Shown in pieces: positions 17,491-26,337 of a stretch of DNA of 64,000 nt. Each line of letters begins with the position of its first letter. Position 1 is the first letter of the stretch. Made by a program: the position numbers and the translations under genes. Source of the stretch: Streptomyces sp. NBC_00335 (GTDB lineage Bacteria > Actinomycetota > Actinomycetes > Streptomycetales > Streptomycetaceae); NCBI RefSeq assembly GCF_036127095.1, contig NZ_CP108006.1, positions 1 to 64,000 of the forward strand, written 5' to 3'. A model generated the notes under the pieces. That model did not search any database, was not told the origin of the DNA, and saw only the letters and a list, made by a program, of their open reading frames with translations.

Positions 17491-17534
17491 GGACTGACCA
17501 CAGGAAGATGAGAAGCGGCCGCTCAGCGCCCTAG
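16442..17534 (+). pseudogene. YVTN beta-propeller, single-base frameshift
   Basis: About six repeats of 42 residues with the YVTN pattern (VYIANLHSDTVSVVDTGTG, VAVSPDGSRVYITNS and so on) run from 16500 to a TAA at 17291-17293. One extra A at 17292-17293 causes the stop: without it the frame reads YVSNFDSNTLSVIDTSTARV and continues a seventh blade, then runs through the right inverted repeat to TAG 17532. No signal peptide is visible, so the 5' end may also be lost. YVTN propellers are usually exported surface or quinohaem-linked proteins. Sequencing error is a possible explanation for the extra base. Confidence 0.7.
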
Positions 17535-17717
17535 CGTGCACCTGCCCGTCCGCACCGAACACCCCCTCACCCGTGCTCGGGACCTCGACGGCGAACTCGC
17601 CTTCACGCGCCCTGTATCGGAGCGGAAAGATCAAGATCGCCTGGTGCTCTGGAAGGCGGCCATTGTTGCCGAGGTCCGGCAACGACTTTGAACCGTCCCT
17701 ATGCCAAGCTGCAGGCC

Positions 17718-18257
17718 ATGGGGTGGACATTCAAATGGCACGGCGGAATCGCGACCGTGCTCGGGGCCGTGCTGTTGGTGCTGGCCGCGCTCACCTGGCT
17801 TCCTGGATCCTTGCCGCTGAGCGGGTTGAGGTGGCTGGTGCCAGTGATTTTCGTGCTGTTGTTCCCAATCTTCATGTCTGCCTTGGTGCGTGGGATCGTG
17901 ACGCGCGCGGACCGGCACTCGCTGTGGCTGGCAGTCCGGTGCCTGTCCGGCAGGGTGCAGCTGACGCTTGGGGCATTGGCCTTGGCGGGCGTCGCGATGA
18001 CCATCATCAGTTTCGCCGCAGAGAGGAACTTGCAGTCGGCCGAGGTAAAGGACGGCCGCTACTTCGCCTTCGACACGACGCCGTATGCGCGGGGCACGGT
18101 CGAGATCACCCAGAGCCGGTACGAGGCAGTCCTGGAGAGTGATCAGCGCATCATGTTCGCGATCCCAGGCGTGCTCTTCGTCGGCGCCGCAACGTCCGTC
18201 CTGGCATCCGGAGAGATTCGGCGAGCAGACCGTGGATCTGTGCCGACGCGGCCGTGA
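17718..18257 (+). CDS. Membrane protein, four helices
   Basis: About 179 residues from ATG 17718; a TTG at 17688 is an alternative start. Hydrophobic helices: TVLGAVLLVLAALTWL, WLVPVIFVLLFPIFMSALV, LTLGALALAGVAMTII and MFAIPGVLFVGAATSVLA. A larger polar loop sits between helices 3 and 4 (GRYFAFDTTPYARGTVEITQ), probably extracytoplasmic. Family not recognised. The next two genes on the same strand are also small membrane proteins, so a cluster of related function is possible. Confidence 0.6.
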   Translation: MGWTFKWHGGIATVLGAVLLVLAALTWLPGSLPLSGLRWLVPVIFVLLFPIFMSALVRGIVTRADRHSLWLAVRCLSGRVQLTLGALALAGVAMTIISFAAERNLQSAEVKDGRYFAFDTTPYARGTVEITQSRYEAVLESDQRIMFAIPGVLFVGAATSVLASGEIRRADRGSVPTRP

Positions 18258-18427
18258 TGGCCGCTTGGTTCCAGCCCGCCCGATACGGGTTTCCTGCTGC
18301 TGGACGATGGCGGACCACCAGGATCGGCCCCCGGCAGCCGGTACTCACACCGCCGACATGACACAAGCCGGCTGTCGGCGCGGCTCGTCAGTACTCGGTA
18401 CCTGCGTCTGAGTAAAGGATTCCGAGC

Positions 18428-18703
18428 ATGTCGTTGCTAGCGGTTCAGAATGAGGCGTCTCCGGACGTGTTCCTGTTGATCTGGGGGATCCTGGCCGTTG
18501 CGCTGGGAGGGGTGTTCGCGTCGCGGCGCGGGTCTGCCCGGATACGCGCGCTGGTGGTGGAAGGCCTTGAGCGGAGCCCACGGCAGCAGAGCCAGACTCG
18601 ATCAGTACCGCCGCAGCGATTCGTGCGGATTGTGGGTGCGCTCTTCGTGGTTTGCGGCCTCGTCGCTGTGCCAGTGTCGCTGGTGATGATGACCCGTGGG
18701 TGA
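18428..18703 (+). CDS. Two-helix membrane protein
   Basis: 91 residues. Helices VFLLIWGILAVALGGVFA and IVGALFVVCGLVAVPVSLVM flank a basic loop (ASRRGSARIRALVVEGLERS). The stop overlaps the GTG start of the next gene by 8 bases, so the two are an operon. Function unknown. Confidence 0.55.
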   Translation: MSLLAVQNEASPDVFLLIWGILAVALGGVFASRRGSARIRALVVEGLERSPRQQSQTRSVPPQRFVRIVGALFVVCGLVAVPVSLVMMTRG

Positions 18704-19319
18704 CGCAGCGCGAGGCTGGCAACGGCGTGTGGCGGCCATCGCCTGGCTTGTCATCGCGGTGGTACTGCTTGGGACGGCAGGCTTCTCTGCGGTGACGGCC
18801 GCCGTGCAACTCGGCCTGATCGGGAAGGAAGATCACCTGGTGTTGACCGCTTGCGAAAGGGTGGTCGGCGGGCGCGGGGGAAGCTATATCGAATGTGCAG
18901 GGCACCTGGCGAGCGAGCGTACCGGGGGCGTCCACAAAGTGCGTGTGGTAGCCGATCACAAGCCTGGAGAGACCCTCGCCGTGGCTCGGACGCCTTGGGG
19001 CTCATATGTTCCGACGAATCCCGACTTCACGACTGCTGCCACAGCTGTGATTGTCCCCCTGTTCCCTCTGGCCGGTGGCATTGTCTGCGGGTGGCTGGGA
19101 CTAAGAGGTCGTATCAGTTGGTGCAGAAGTCACATGCCGCGGGCTGGACCGTACGCCTCGCGTGCGGGTTGCCGTTGCCGCGCTGGCCGTGTATGTCTGC
19201 CTCGGGTGCGGGACTCCGCCGCGCACGCACCCCGTCCCGGGCAGGTCGTGTTCGACGGCGCCCGATGCGCTCAGCCGAAGCGTTTGATCTTGGGGAACTT
19301 CGCGGTGGTGTCGACGTAG
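18696..19319 (+). CDS. Membrane protein with odd C-terminus
   Basis: GTG 18696 overlaps the preceding stop. One N-terminal helix (VAAIAWLVIAVVLLGTAGF), an extracytoplasmic part with two cysteines (VLTACERVV and SYIECAGHL) and a second helix (AVIVPLFPLAGGIVCGWLGL, about residues 117-136). After residue ~140 the sequence becomes Arg/Cys-rich and non-protein-like and runs 49 bases into the facing gene at 19271. The true C-terminus has probably been lost by a frameshift or junction near 19110. Confidence 0.5.
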   Translation: MGDAARGWQRRVAAIAWLVIAVVLLGTAGFSAVTAAVQLGLIGKEDHLVLTACERVVGGRGGSYIECAGHLASERTGGVHKVRVVADHKPGETLAVARTPWGSYVPTNPDFTTAATAVIVPLFPLAGGIVCGWLGLRGRISWCRSHMPRAGPYASRAGCRCRAGRVCLPRVRDSAAHAPRPGQVVFDGARCAQPKRLILGNFAVVST

Positions 19320-19933
19320 TACTTGCGGATCAGCGGGCCGAAGCCGCCCTCCTGGTCGCCGAGGATCATCGACTTGACGACCCGCAGGCTCTTCGCCGCG
19401 GTGAACTCCTCCGGCTTCGTCTCGGGCTCCCCCTCGACCAGCGTCTTCCACGCCGCCCGGGACTCCGTCGTGGCGCTGACGTCCGGGTCGAGGCCCAGGT
19501 AGTAGACGCGGTCGTCGGCCTCCTTCCCGACAGCCAGGAAGACGATCACGTGGAATCCGCTGGTGAACTTGCTCTTGGCCCCGCCCACGTGCTCGGCCGG
19601 ACCGTTGACGTACACGGCGCGCTCGGCCTTCAGGGCCGTGTCGATGCCCGTCCACGCAACCGAGGCACTGAGGACCGACCCGAGGTCTGCGGGCGTGAAG
19701 AGCCCCTCCTTCCCGGGGCTCAGCAGAGCGCCTACCTCCTTGGCGCGCCCTTGGCAGTTGACGTCCATCATCTTCCCGAAGGCGGAATCGACCGGCATCT
19801 GCAGCCAGCACGCGAGGCGCTTGAGGCCGGTGCTGCCCTCCGTCTCGTCCACCGCCTTCGCGATCCGGTCCCTGATGTCCTTGAGCGCCGGCGTGGGCTT
19901 GTCGCCGGCCTGAACGTACGCCTGCTCGATCAC
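19271..19933 (-). CDS. Hypothetical, possible papain-like fold
   Basis: 220 residues from GTG 19933, with GGGGGA 6 bases upstream. A soluble protein with helical N-terminus (ALKDIRDRIAKAVDETEG). A cysteine follows Asn at a helix start (MMDVNCQGRAKEVGALL), a histidine opens a strand (SGFHVIVFLAVGKE), and an Asp comes after the next strand (VYYLGLDPDVS). The Cys-His-Asp order and helix/strand setting recall papain-like enzymes, including polymorphic toxin domains, but this is a loose resemblance, not a family assignment. No partner gene stands out. Confidence 0.5.
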   Translation of the reverse strand: MIEQAYVQAGDKPTPALKDIRDRIAKAVDETEGSTGLKRLACWLQMPVDSAFGKMMDVNCQGRAKEVGALLSPGKEGLFTPADLGSVLSASVAWTGIDTALKAERAVYVNGPAEHVGGAKSKFTSGFHVIVFLAVGKEADDRVYYLGLDPDVSATTESRAAWKTLVEGEPETKPEEFTAAKSLRVVKSMILGDQEGGFGPLIRKYYVDTTAKFPKIKRFG

Positions 19934-20306
19934 GAAGCATCCCCCGAGTCCGGGCTCCACTTGGACCCCACCATGACGCACGGAGCGTACCCATGAAGGA
20001 GCGGAGCGTGAAGACCGCGGGGCCAACGCCGTGCCGCAGCAGTGCCGTTGGGGGGATCCTCAACATCGGACGCGCTGCGGCCCGGGTCACGTCACGGGGT
20101 GACGGCAACTCCCCCGGCAGCGGATCGCCCAGCCGCGCGCCCCGACAGCGGGTCTGGAAGGCGGTCACGGCGGAATCGGCGAACAGTCATCCGTGTGGCC
20201 GAGCTGCCCGAGCAGTTCGAGCGCTGTCCCGAGCTGCATCCGCTCCATCTCATCGGCCACCCAAGCGTGGCGGTGGCCGTGCGGGCCCTCGCACCGCAGG
20301 CGGAAC

Positions 20307-20888
20307 TCATGATGGCCGCTCGGACCTCGCCATCGTCGCCACCATCCGCTCCAGGCGGGCCAGCCGGGTCTTCTCGGTGCGGGCGGTGACCAAGCTGAGG
20401 TACAGGGCAAACTGGTCGGATTTGCCGAGCGTCTCGTAGAACGCCCGGGCCGCCGGGTTCGCGTCGAGCGCCTCGACGAGATCCGGCGGTGCGGTGGCGT
20501 TCTTCTGCGAGGCGTATGCCGTCGCCCAGCGACCGTCCGCCCGCGCTGCCTCGACCTCGGCGAGGCCGCGGGGGCGCATCCGTCCCTCGGCGATCAGGGC
20601 CTGGGCCTTGTCGACGTTCACCTGCGACCAGGGCGAGCGGGGGCGGCGGGGTGTCGTGCGCTGCAGGAAGTACGTGTCGTCGAAGCCGCGCCGCAGACCA
20701 TCGATCCAGCCGAAGCAGAGCACCGTGTCGACCATCTCTTCCCAGGTGAGCGACGGGATGCCGGAATGCTTCTTGGCGATCTTCACCCAGAGCGCGGTCC
20801 GCTCCCCGTGATGCTCGTCGAGCCACGCCTCCAGCTCGGCCGGGCTCGCGGGGACAAGAATCTCGACGCCGTCCTCGTATTTCTGCAT
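20307..20888 (-). CDS. YdeI/OmpD-associated family protein
   Basis: 193 residues, full length for the family. Diagnostic blocks: PASPAELEAWLDEHH at the start, the LTWEEMVDTVLCFGWIDG core and FLQRTTPRRPRSPWSQVN. These proteins are widespread and named after E. coli YdeI, linked to bacteriocin/peptide resistance and outer-membrane protein association; the biochemical function in actinomycetes is unknown. Single gene. Confidence 0.75.
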   Translation of the reverse strand: MQKYEDGVEILVPASPAELEAWLDEHHGERTALWVKIAKKHSGIPSLTWEEMVDTVLCFGWIDGLRRGFDDTYFLQRTTPRRPRSPWSQVNVDKAQALIAEGRMRPRGLAEVEAARADGRWATAYASQKNATAPPDLVEALDANPAARAFYETLGKSDQFALYLSLVTARTEKTRLARLERMVATMARSERPS

Positions 20889-21148
20889 AAACCGCAGGCT
20901 AGAGGCTATGTAGGACAGATTCTGACCTCTTCACAGCCGGCTCCGACGTCGGCAGCCTGCGGGTCTCTCTGCCTCTGGGTCACCTAGAACTCGACCCGCT
21001 GGTTCTCCTGCGGGTTCCTCAACCCCGCGCCCACGATCGCGCTGAAGCCGTGCTCCGGGCGCGCGCGTACGCGAGCGGCGGCCCCGGGAGGGTGTCGCCG
21101 GGGCCGGCGTCTTGGTGTGCAGCATGGCCTCGCGGGCGTGCGTGCCGT

Positions 21149-23530
21149 CTATGCGGTCTTCCTTCGCAGCGTCTGCCAGGTGACCGTGACCCCGGCCGCG
21201 ATCGCCGCCAGCATGGTGCCGATGACTGCCCAGGTGATGGCTCCGGTGTTCAGGGTCAGGTCCACGTCGGAGGAGGTGGCCTGCGAGAGGCCGGAGGCCA
21301 TGCCTGCCAGCGGGGGCAGCGTCACCAGGATGCCGAGGGCGGCGCCGACGGTGACGACCATCGCGGTCTCGCCGACCGACAGGAGGAGCAGTTGGCGGAC
21401 GGTGCCGCCGGCGGACTTCATGACGGCGAAGTCTCGGCGCCGGCCGTGGGCTGCCATGGCCATGCTGTTGGCGACGGCGATCACGCTGTAGCCGACCGCG
21501 ATGAAGATGAGCATGTCGGCCAGGCTGTCGGTGAGCTGGGAGTCGGTGTTGTAGTCCGCGAGGGCGTACTCCGTGGCGTCGTGCAGGGTGGTGCCGGGGA
21601 CGGCGTCGGACGCCTCGGCTCCGGCCGGGACGAAGATGTCGTCGGTGAGCGCGGCCGGGTCGTGGGCCCGTACCAGGTCACGGGCGACCACGAAGTCGCC
21701 CCGGGCCGGGTCGTCGGGCAGTACCGCGCCGACCTTCAGGGTGACGGTTGTGCCGTCGGCGAACCGGACCGGGACGTTGCCGCCCTGCTTCAGGCCCAGC
21801 TCCTTGGCGGTCCGCTCGCCGAGGACGGCCTGGCCCGGCTTGTTCCACCGCTGGTCGCGGGTGCCCAGGACGTCCAGGACGGCTCGCGCGTCGGCGGCCG
21901 CGGAGACGAAGGCGCGGGTCGGCAGGGCGGCCTTGCCCACCGGGTTGGCGGCGACGACCTCGTCGGTGTTGCCGGGGGTGCCGGCCGGGGTGACGATCGT
22001 CTGGCCCGAGACCTTGAGGGCCTCGCCCGCCGGGTAGGCCACCCGCATCGTCTCCACGATGCCGCTGAGCAGGACCGCGAACCCGACGGCGGCGATCACG
22101 GGGGCCACCAGGGAGGCGACGCGGCGGGAGTTGGCTACGAGTTCGGCCCGGATCAGGACCGGAGCGGCCGATCCCCCGCGCTGGAACGGCGCGGTCAGGG
22201 CGCGGCCGATCGGGCCCACGAAGACGGGGGTGAGCAGGGCCGCCGCGACGATGAGCGTCATGGTGGCGAAGATCGCCATGTTGATCCGGTTGTCGGCAGC
22301 GGTGGTGGCGGTGCCGATGGCGAGGACCACACCGGTGCCCAGGACTGCCAGACCGGCGATCCAGCGCCCGCGTCCCATGGTGTTGTTGGCGGACCGGCTG
22401 TCGAGCAGGGCCTCGATCGGGGCCACCTTCGCGGCCTTGCGGCCGGCCGCCCAGGCCCCGATGACGCTGACGCCGACACCGATCACGGTGGCGGTGAGCA
22501 GCGGCCAGGCGGAGACGGTGATCCCCATGTTCGGCGGGGCCACGTCGAGGTCGATCAGGATGCCCCGCAGCAGTGGCGTGGCGGCGACGCCGGCCAGGCA
22601 TCCCGCGATCGAACCGAGTGCGCCGACCACGGCGGCTTCACCGAGGATCATGCGGCGGACCTGATCGGGTCCGGCGCCGATGGTCCGCAGCAGGCCGATC
22701 TCCCGGCGGCGCATGCCGGTCGCCAGGACCAGCATGGAGGCGACGACGAAGACCGTGGTGAACAGGCCGAGGATCGCCATGGCGCTGATGAGCTGGACGC
22801 CGAGGAAGCGCTTGTGCTCGATGTACGCGGGCTGGAGTTCGGAGCGGCCGTCTCCGGAGACCACGGTGCCCTGACCGTCGAGGACCTTTCGGGCTCCGGC
22901 GGCGATCGCGGAGGCGGAGGCGCCCTCGTCGGCGATCAGGGCGATGGCGCGGACGCCGGGCTGCTGCTCGGCGGCGAACGCCTCGCTGAAGTAGTAGCCG
23001 GGGCCGTCCACGGTGCCGACGACGGTGAACCGCTCGCGGCCCTTGGCGATGTTGACGGTGAGCTCGCTGCCGACGGCCGCGTCCAGGGCCCGGTCGACCA
23101 CGACCTCGCGGTCGCCGAACGGGGCCCGGCCGGAGAACAGCTCGTAGGGCGCCATCCGGGCGCTGTCCCAGCCGTGACCGGATTCCAGGGCTCCCTCGTC
23201 GGTGACGGGCTCGTCGCCGACGATCGCCTGGGCGTAGAAGGAGCGGTCCACCACGACGGAGGCCACTCCCGGAACCGCATCGAGTCCGGTCAGGAGGGGC
23301 GCGGCCTCGTCCTTGCTCCAGGGGATCCGGTCCTCGGGGCTGCCGTCCGCGTCGAGGGCCTGCTCGGGCAGGGCCAGGGCGGCGGTGCCGGCGTACCGGG
23401 GCTGGACGGTGGGGCGGGAGGAGTCGTAGATGACCAGGGTGGTGGTGATGAGGGCAACGCCGACCAGGACGGCGATGAAGGCACCGAGGAATCCGGACCA
23501 GCGTTCGCGGACGTTCGCGAGGATCAGCAT
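21149..23530 (-). CDS. FtsX-like ABC exporter permease
   Basis: 793 residues, ATG 23530 overlapping the last base of the ATPase gene stop (TGATG). Architecture: N-terminal helix (FLGAFIAVLVGVALITTTLV), a large extracytoplasmic MacB-like domain (about 35-240), an FtsX block with three helices (about 250-370), a central helix pair, a second extracytoplasmic domain, and a second FtsX block at the end (MLIFIAVGYSVIAVANSMA onward). Such duplicated-FtsX permeases with a LolD/MacB-type ATPase export or sense antimicrobial peptides and lipids. The divergent two-component system fits a peptide-sensing/detoxification module. Confidence 0.85.
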   Translation of the reverse strand: MLILANVRERWSGFLGAFIAVLVGVALITTTLVIYDSSRPTVQPRYAGTAALALPEQALDADGSPEDRIPWSKDEAAPLLTGLDAVPGVASVVVDRSFYAQAIVGDEPVTDEGALESGHGWDSARMAPYELFSGRAPFGDREVVVDRALDAAVGSELTVNIAKGRERFTVVGTVDGPGYYFSEAFAAEQQPGVRAIALIADEGASASAIAAGARKVLDGQGTVVSGDGRSELQPAYIEHKRFLGVQLISAMAILGLFTTVFVVASMLVLATGMRRREIGLLRTIGAGPDQVRRMILGEAAVVGALGSIAGCLAGVAATPLLRGILIDLDVAPPNMGITVSAWPLLTATVIGVGVSVIGAWAAGRKAAKVAPIEALLDSRSANNTMGRGRWIAGLAVLGTGVVLAIGTATTAADNRINMAIFATMTLIVAAALLTPVFVGPIGRALTAPFQRGGSAAPVLIRAELVANSRRVASLVAPVIAAVGFAVLLSGIVETMRVAYPAGEALKVSGQTIVTPAGTPGNTDEVVAANPVGKAALPTRAFVSAAADARAVLDVLGTRDQRWNKPGQAVLGERTAKELGLKQGGNVPVRFADGTTVTLKVGAVLPDDPARGDFVVARDLVRAHDPAALTDDIFVPAGAEASDAVPGTTLHDATEYALADYNTDSQLTDSLADMLIFIAVGYSVIAVANSMAMAAHGRRRDFAVMKSAGGTVRQLLLLSVGETAMVVTVGAALGILVTLPPLAGMASGLSQATSSDVDLTLNTGAITWAVIGTMLAAIAAGVTVTWQTLRRKTA

Positions 23531-24297
23531 CACGCCTCCAGTCCGGCCATGTGGGCGGCGATCGCGGCGGCGTTGGCGCTGCCCGGGTCCCGGCTCAGCG
23601 GTACGCGGTCGGCGATGCGGCCGTCCTTGAGGAAGACGACGACGTCGGCCTCGGCCGCCGCGACCGGGTCGTGGGTGACCATCAGGGTGGTCTGGCCCTG
23701 CTGATCGACCAGCATCCGCATCATCTGCAGCACCTCTTTGGAAGTGACGGTGTCCAGGGCGCCGGTGGGCTCGTCCGCGAAGAGCACGTCGGGCCGGGTG
23801 ACCAGGGCGCGGGCCAGGGCGACGCGCTGCTGCTGGCCGCCGGAGAGCTCGCTGGGGCGGTGGCCGGCGCGGTCGGCGAGAGCGACCGCGGCGAGCGCGT
23901 TCGCGACCTGCTCGCGGCCGACCCTGCGGCCGGCGAACCGGGACGGCAGCTCCACGTTCTGGGCCGCCGTCAGCGACTCGACGAGGTTGAAGGCCTGGAA
24001 GACGAAGCCGATGTGGTCGCGGCGGAGCTTGGTGCGCTCCTTCTCGTTCTGCCGGCCGATGTCCACACCCGCGAGCACGATCCGCCCGTCGGTCGGCTGC
24101 TCCAGTCCCGCCGCGCATTGCAGCAGGGTGGACTTCCCGGAGCCGGAAGGGCCCATGATCGCGGTGAAGGTGCCGCGCGGGAAGCCGATGGAGACGCCGT
24201 CCAGGGCGGTCACGGAGCGATCGCCGGCGCCGTGGACCTTTCGTACTCCGTGGAGCTCGACCGCGTCCTGTACGGGGGTTCGCCTCGTTGTCGTCAT
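23530..24297 (-). CDS. ABC transporter ATPase (MacB/LolD type)
   Basis: 255 residues from ATG 24297 (MTTTRRTPV). Walker A GPSGSGKSTLL, Q-loop FQAFNLVESLTA, signature LSGGQQQRVALARAL, Walker B VLFADEPTGALD and switch H in VTHDP are all intact. The FxAFNL and DEPTGALD versions are typical of the MacB/LolD/BceA group. It energises the permease encoded next, with which it is translationally coupled. Confidence 0.9.
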   Translation of the reverse strand: MTTTRRTPVQDAVELHGVRKVHGAGDRSVTALDGVSIGFPRGTFTAIMGPSGSGKSTLLQCAAGLEQPTDGRIVLAGVDIGRQNEKERTKLRRDHIGFVFQAFNLVESLTAAQNVELPSRFAGRRVGREQVANALAAVALADRAGHRPSELSGGQQQRVALARALVTRPDVLFADEPTGALDTVTSKEVLQMMRMLVDQQGQTTLMVTHDPVAAAEADVVVFLKDGRIADRVPLSRDPGSANAAAIAAHMAGLEA

Positions 24298-24342
24298 GGG
24301 TCGATTCCACTGCACGAGGGGTGCGCGGGGCACTGACCCACC

Positions 24343-24361
24343 CTCTACTTCCGAGGTAGAG
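24343..24361. promoter_or_regulatory. Candidate response-regulator operator
   Basis: CTCTACTTCCGAGGTAGAG is a 19-base near-perfect palindrome (8 of 9 pairs) midway between the divergent exporter genes and the sensor kinase gene, followed at 24366 by a further CTCTACC half site. Placement in the shared promoter region makes it the likely binding site of the LuxR-type regulator at 25612-26259. Confidence 0.5.
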
Positions 24362-24406
24362 ACAGCTCTACCCCTCGGGCTTCAAGGGCCGGGTTACGGT
24401 GAACCC

Positions 24407-25627
24407 ATGCGTCCTACAACGGCCTGGCAGGCCATGGCTCAGCGTCCTTTGAGCTTCCTGACCTCGAGCTGGCCTTGGCGGTCCCTGGCCTATCTGACCG
24501 GGGGCGTCGTGGTCGGCGCGGCGGCCGTCCTGGTCTTCGCCGCCGGTCTGGCGGCGGGGCTGGCGCTGCTGGTGGTGCTGGTCGGCGTCGCGCCCCTGGT
24601 GGGGCTGGTACTGGCCTCCACCGTGGTGGCCTCGGTGGAGCGCCGCAGGCTGCGGCTGGTGGACCTCGATCACCTGCCCGATCCGCACCGCCGGCCGGAC
24701 GGGCCGGGACCGAAGGACTGGGTGGCCACCCGGCTCAAGGAGCAGGTGACCTGGCGCGAGTTGGTGTTCACGCTGGTCTCGGCGGCCGCGCTGTGGTGGC
24801 TGGACCTGCTGGTGCTGGGCTTCTCCTTCGGGGTACCCGCCGTGACCATCGCCTCGGTGGACGGCGAGACCTGGCCCTGGACGGTCTTCGGCGGGATCGT
24901 GCTGCTCGCCTCGCCCTACACCGTGACCTCGTGGGCGGGGGCGCGGGCCGCCATGGCGCGTACCTTCCTGGCGCCGCGCGACCGGGAGCTCGGCGAGGAG
25001 CTGCGCGAGGTGCGTGCTTCGCAGTCCCGCCTGCTGGACTCCTTCGACGCCGAGCGGGTGCGGATCGAGCGCGATCTGCACGACGGGGCGCAGCAGCGGC
25101 TGGTCTCCCTGGGGATGACCCTCGCGATGCTGCGGCTGGACACCCCGGACGGCTCTCCCCAGGCCGAGTTGCTCACCAAGGCGGAGGGCCAGCTCTCCAC
25201 CGCCCACCAGGAGTTGCGGGCCCTGGTGCGGGGGCTCAACCCGCCGGTGCTGGCCGATCACGGGCTGGTCGCGGCGATCGAGGACTACGCCGGCCGCTTC
25301 CCGATTCCGGTCACGGTGGACCTGCGGCTGCCCGAGCGGCTGCCCAGGAAGCTGGAGACGACCATGTACTACCTGATCAACGAGGCCATGACGAACATCG
25401 CCAAACACAGCGGGGCCAGTGGCGCGCAAGTGCGGGGCCGCTACCATTCCGACTTGTTGATCTTCGACATCACGGACGACGGCCGCGGCGGCGTCGATCC
25501 GGAGGCGGGCAGCGGCGTGACCGGGCTCGCCGACCGGGTCGCGGCGCTCGACGGCCGGATGCGGGTGTCGAGCCCGGTCGGTGGTCCCACCCTGCTGCAT
25601 GTGGAGGTTCCGTGTCGCATCGCCTGA
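24407..25627 (+). CDS. NarL-family sensor histidine kinase
   Basis: 406 residues from ATG 24407. The N-terminus carries a sensor domain with two pairs of membrane helices (LAYLTGGVVVGAAAVLVFAA onward; RELVFTLVSAAALWWLDLLV onward). The HisKA_3 box has the phosphorylated His in RIERDLHDGAQQRLVSLG (about residue 225). The ATPase domain has the N box in LINEAMTNIAKHSGA and the G box in DDGRGGVDPEAGSGVTGL. Its 3' end overlaps the regulator gene by 16 bases. It is divergent from the FtsX exporter, which it likely controls. Confidence 0.9.
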   Translation: MRPTTAWQAMAQRPLSFLTSSWPWRSLAYLTGGVVVGAAAVLVFAAGLAAGLALLVVLVGVAPLVGLVLASTVVASVERRRLRLVDLDHLPDPHRRPDGPGPKDWVATRLKEQVTWRELVFTLVSAAALWWLDLLVLGFSFGVPAVTIASVDGETWPWTVFGGIVLLASPYTVTSWAGARAAMARTFLAPRDRELGEELREVRASQSRLLDSFDAERVRIERDLHDGAQQRLVSLGMTLAMLRLDTPDGSPQAELLTKAEGQLSTAHQELRALVRGLNPPVLADHGLVAAIEDYAGRFPIPVTVDLRLPERLPRKLETTMYYLINEAMTNIAKHSGASGAQVRGRYHSDLLIFDITDDGRGGVDPEAGSGVTGLADRVAALDGRMRVSSPVGGPTLLHVEVPCRIA

Positions 25628-26259
25628 TCGTGGCGGAAGACGCCGTCCTGTTGCGCGAGGGCCTGGTCGGGCTGTTGCAACGGGTCGGGCACGAGGTGGT
25701 GGCCGCGGTCGGCGACGCCGACGCCCTGGTCTCGGCCGTGCGCGCGGAGCGGCCGGACCTGATCGTCACCGACGTGCGGATGCCGCCGTCGATGGGCGAC
25801 GACGGCCTGCGGGCGGCGGTGGGGCTGCGCGAGGAGTTCCCCGGGCTGCCCGTGCTCGTCCTCAGCCAGTACGTGGAACGCTCCTACGCGTTGGGCCTGT
25901 TGGACTCGGGCGGCGGGGCCGGGGTGGGCTACCTGCTCAAGGAGCGGGTGAGCGCGGTGGCCGATTTCACGGCGGCGATCGATCGGGTCGCCGCCGGCGG
26001 GACGGTGGTGGACCCCGAGGTGATCCACCAGCTAGTGAGGCTGCAGAAGGACCCCCTGGAACGGCTCAGCCCGCGTGAACGCGAGGTGCTCGGGCTGGTC
26101 GCGGAGGGCCGGACCAACGCCAGTCTCGCCGCGCACCTGTTCATCAGTGAGGCGGCCGTGAACAAGCACATCGGCAACATCTTCGCCAAGCTGGACCTGC
26201 CGGTGGACACCGATGGCCACCGAAGGGTGCTGGCGGTCCTCGCCTTCCTGCGGGCATGA
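25612..26259 (+). CDS. LuxR/NarL-type response regulator
   Basis: 215 residues from GTG 25612 inside the kinase gene end. Receiver domain with acidic pocket (AEDAVLL), phospho-acceptor Asp in LIVTDVRMPP and conserved Lys in YLLKERV. C-terminal LuxR helix-turn-helix (LSPREREVLGLVAEGRTNAS, then SEAAVNKHIGNIFAKL). Partner of the kinase; probable target is the palindrome at 24343. Confidence 0.9.
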   Translation: MSHRLIVAEDAVLLREGLVGLLQRVGHEVVAAVGDADALVSAVRAERPDLIVTDVRMPPSMGDDGLRAAVGLREEFPGLPVLVLSQYVERSYALGLLDSGGGAGVGYLLKERVSAVADFTAAIDRVAAGGTVVDPEVIHQLVRLQKDPLERLSPREREVLGLVAEGRTNASLAAHLFISEAAVNKHIGNIFAKLDLPVDTDGHRRVLAVLAFLRA

Positions 26260-26261
26260 CG

Positions 26262-26286
26262 GGACCCCCGTCCTTCCCGGGGGTCC
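26262..26286. terminator. Terminator hairpin
   Basis: GGACCCCCG/CGGGGGTCC, a 9-bp stem with a 7-nt loop, directly after the response-regulator stop. It is followed by G-rich near-repeats (GGCGGGACGGGG). Confidence 0.6.
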
Positions 26287-26337
26287 GGCGGGACGGGGAT
26301 CCGGCGGGACGGGGGGACGGGGGTCCGGTCCACGTGG

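Noticed and set aside
21050..23704. 884-codon open frame on the plus strand, Gly/Asp/His-rich
   Set aside because: It is antisense to the well-supported FtsX permease gene; composition is typical of an antisense frame in GC-rich DNA and no family pattern appears.
26281..26337. G-rich tract as regulatory quadruplex
   Set aside because: G runs follow a terminator and fall in a short convergent gap; such tracts are common at this GC content and nothing ties them to regulation.
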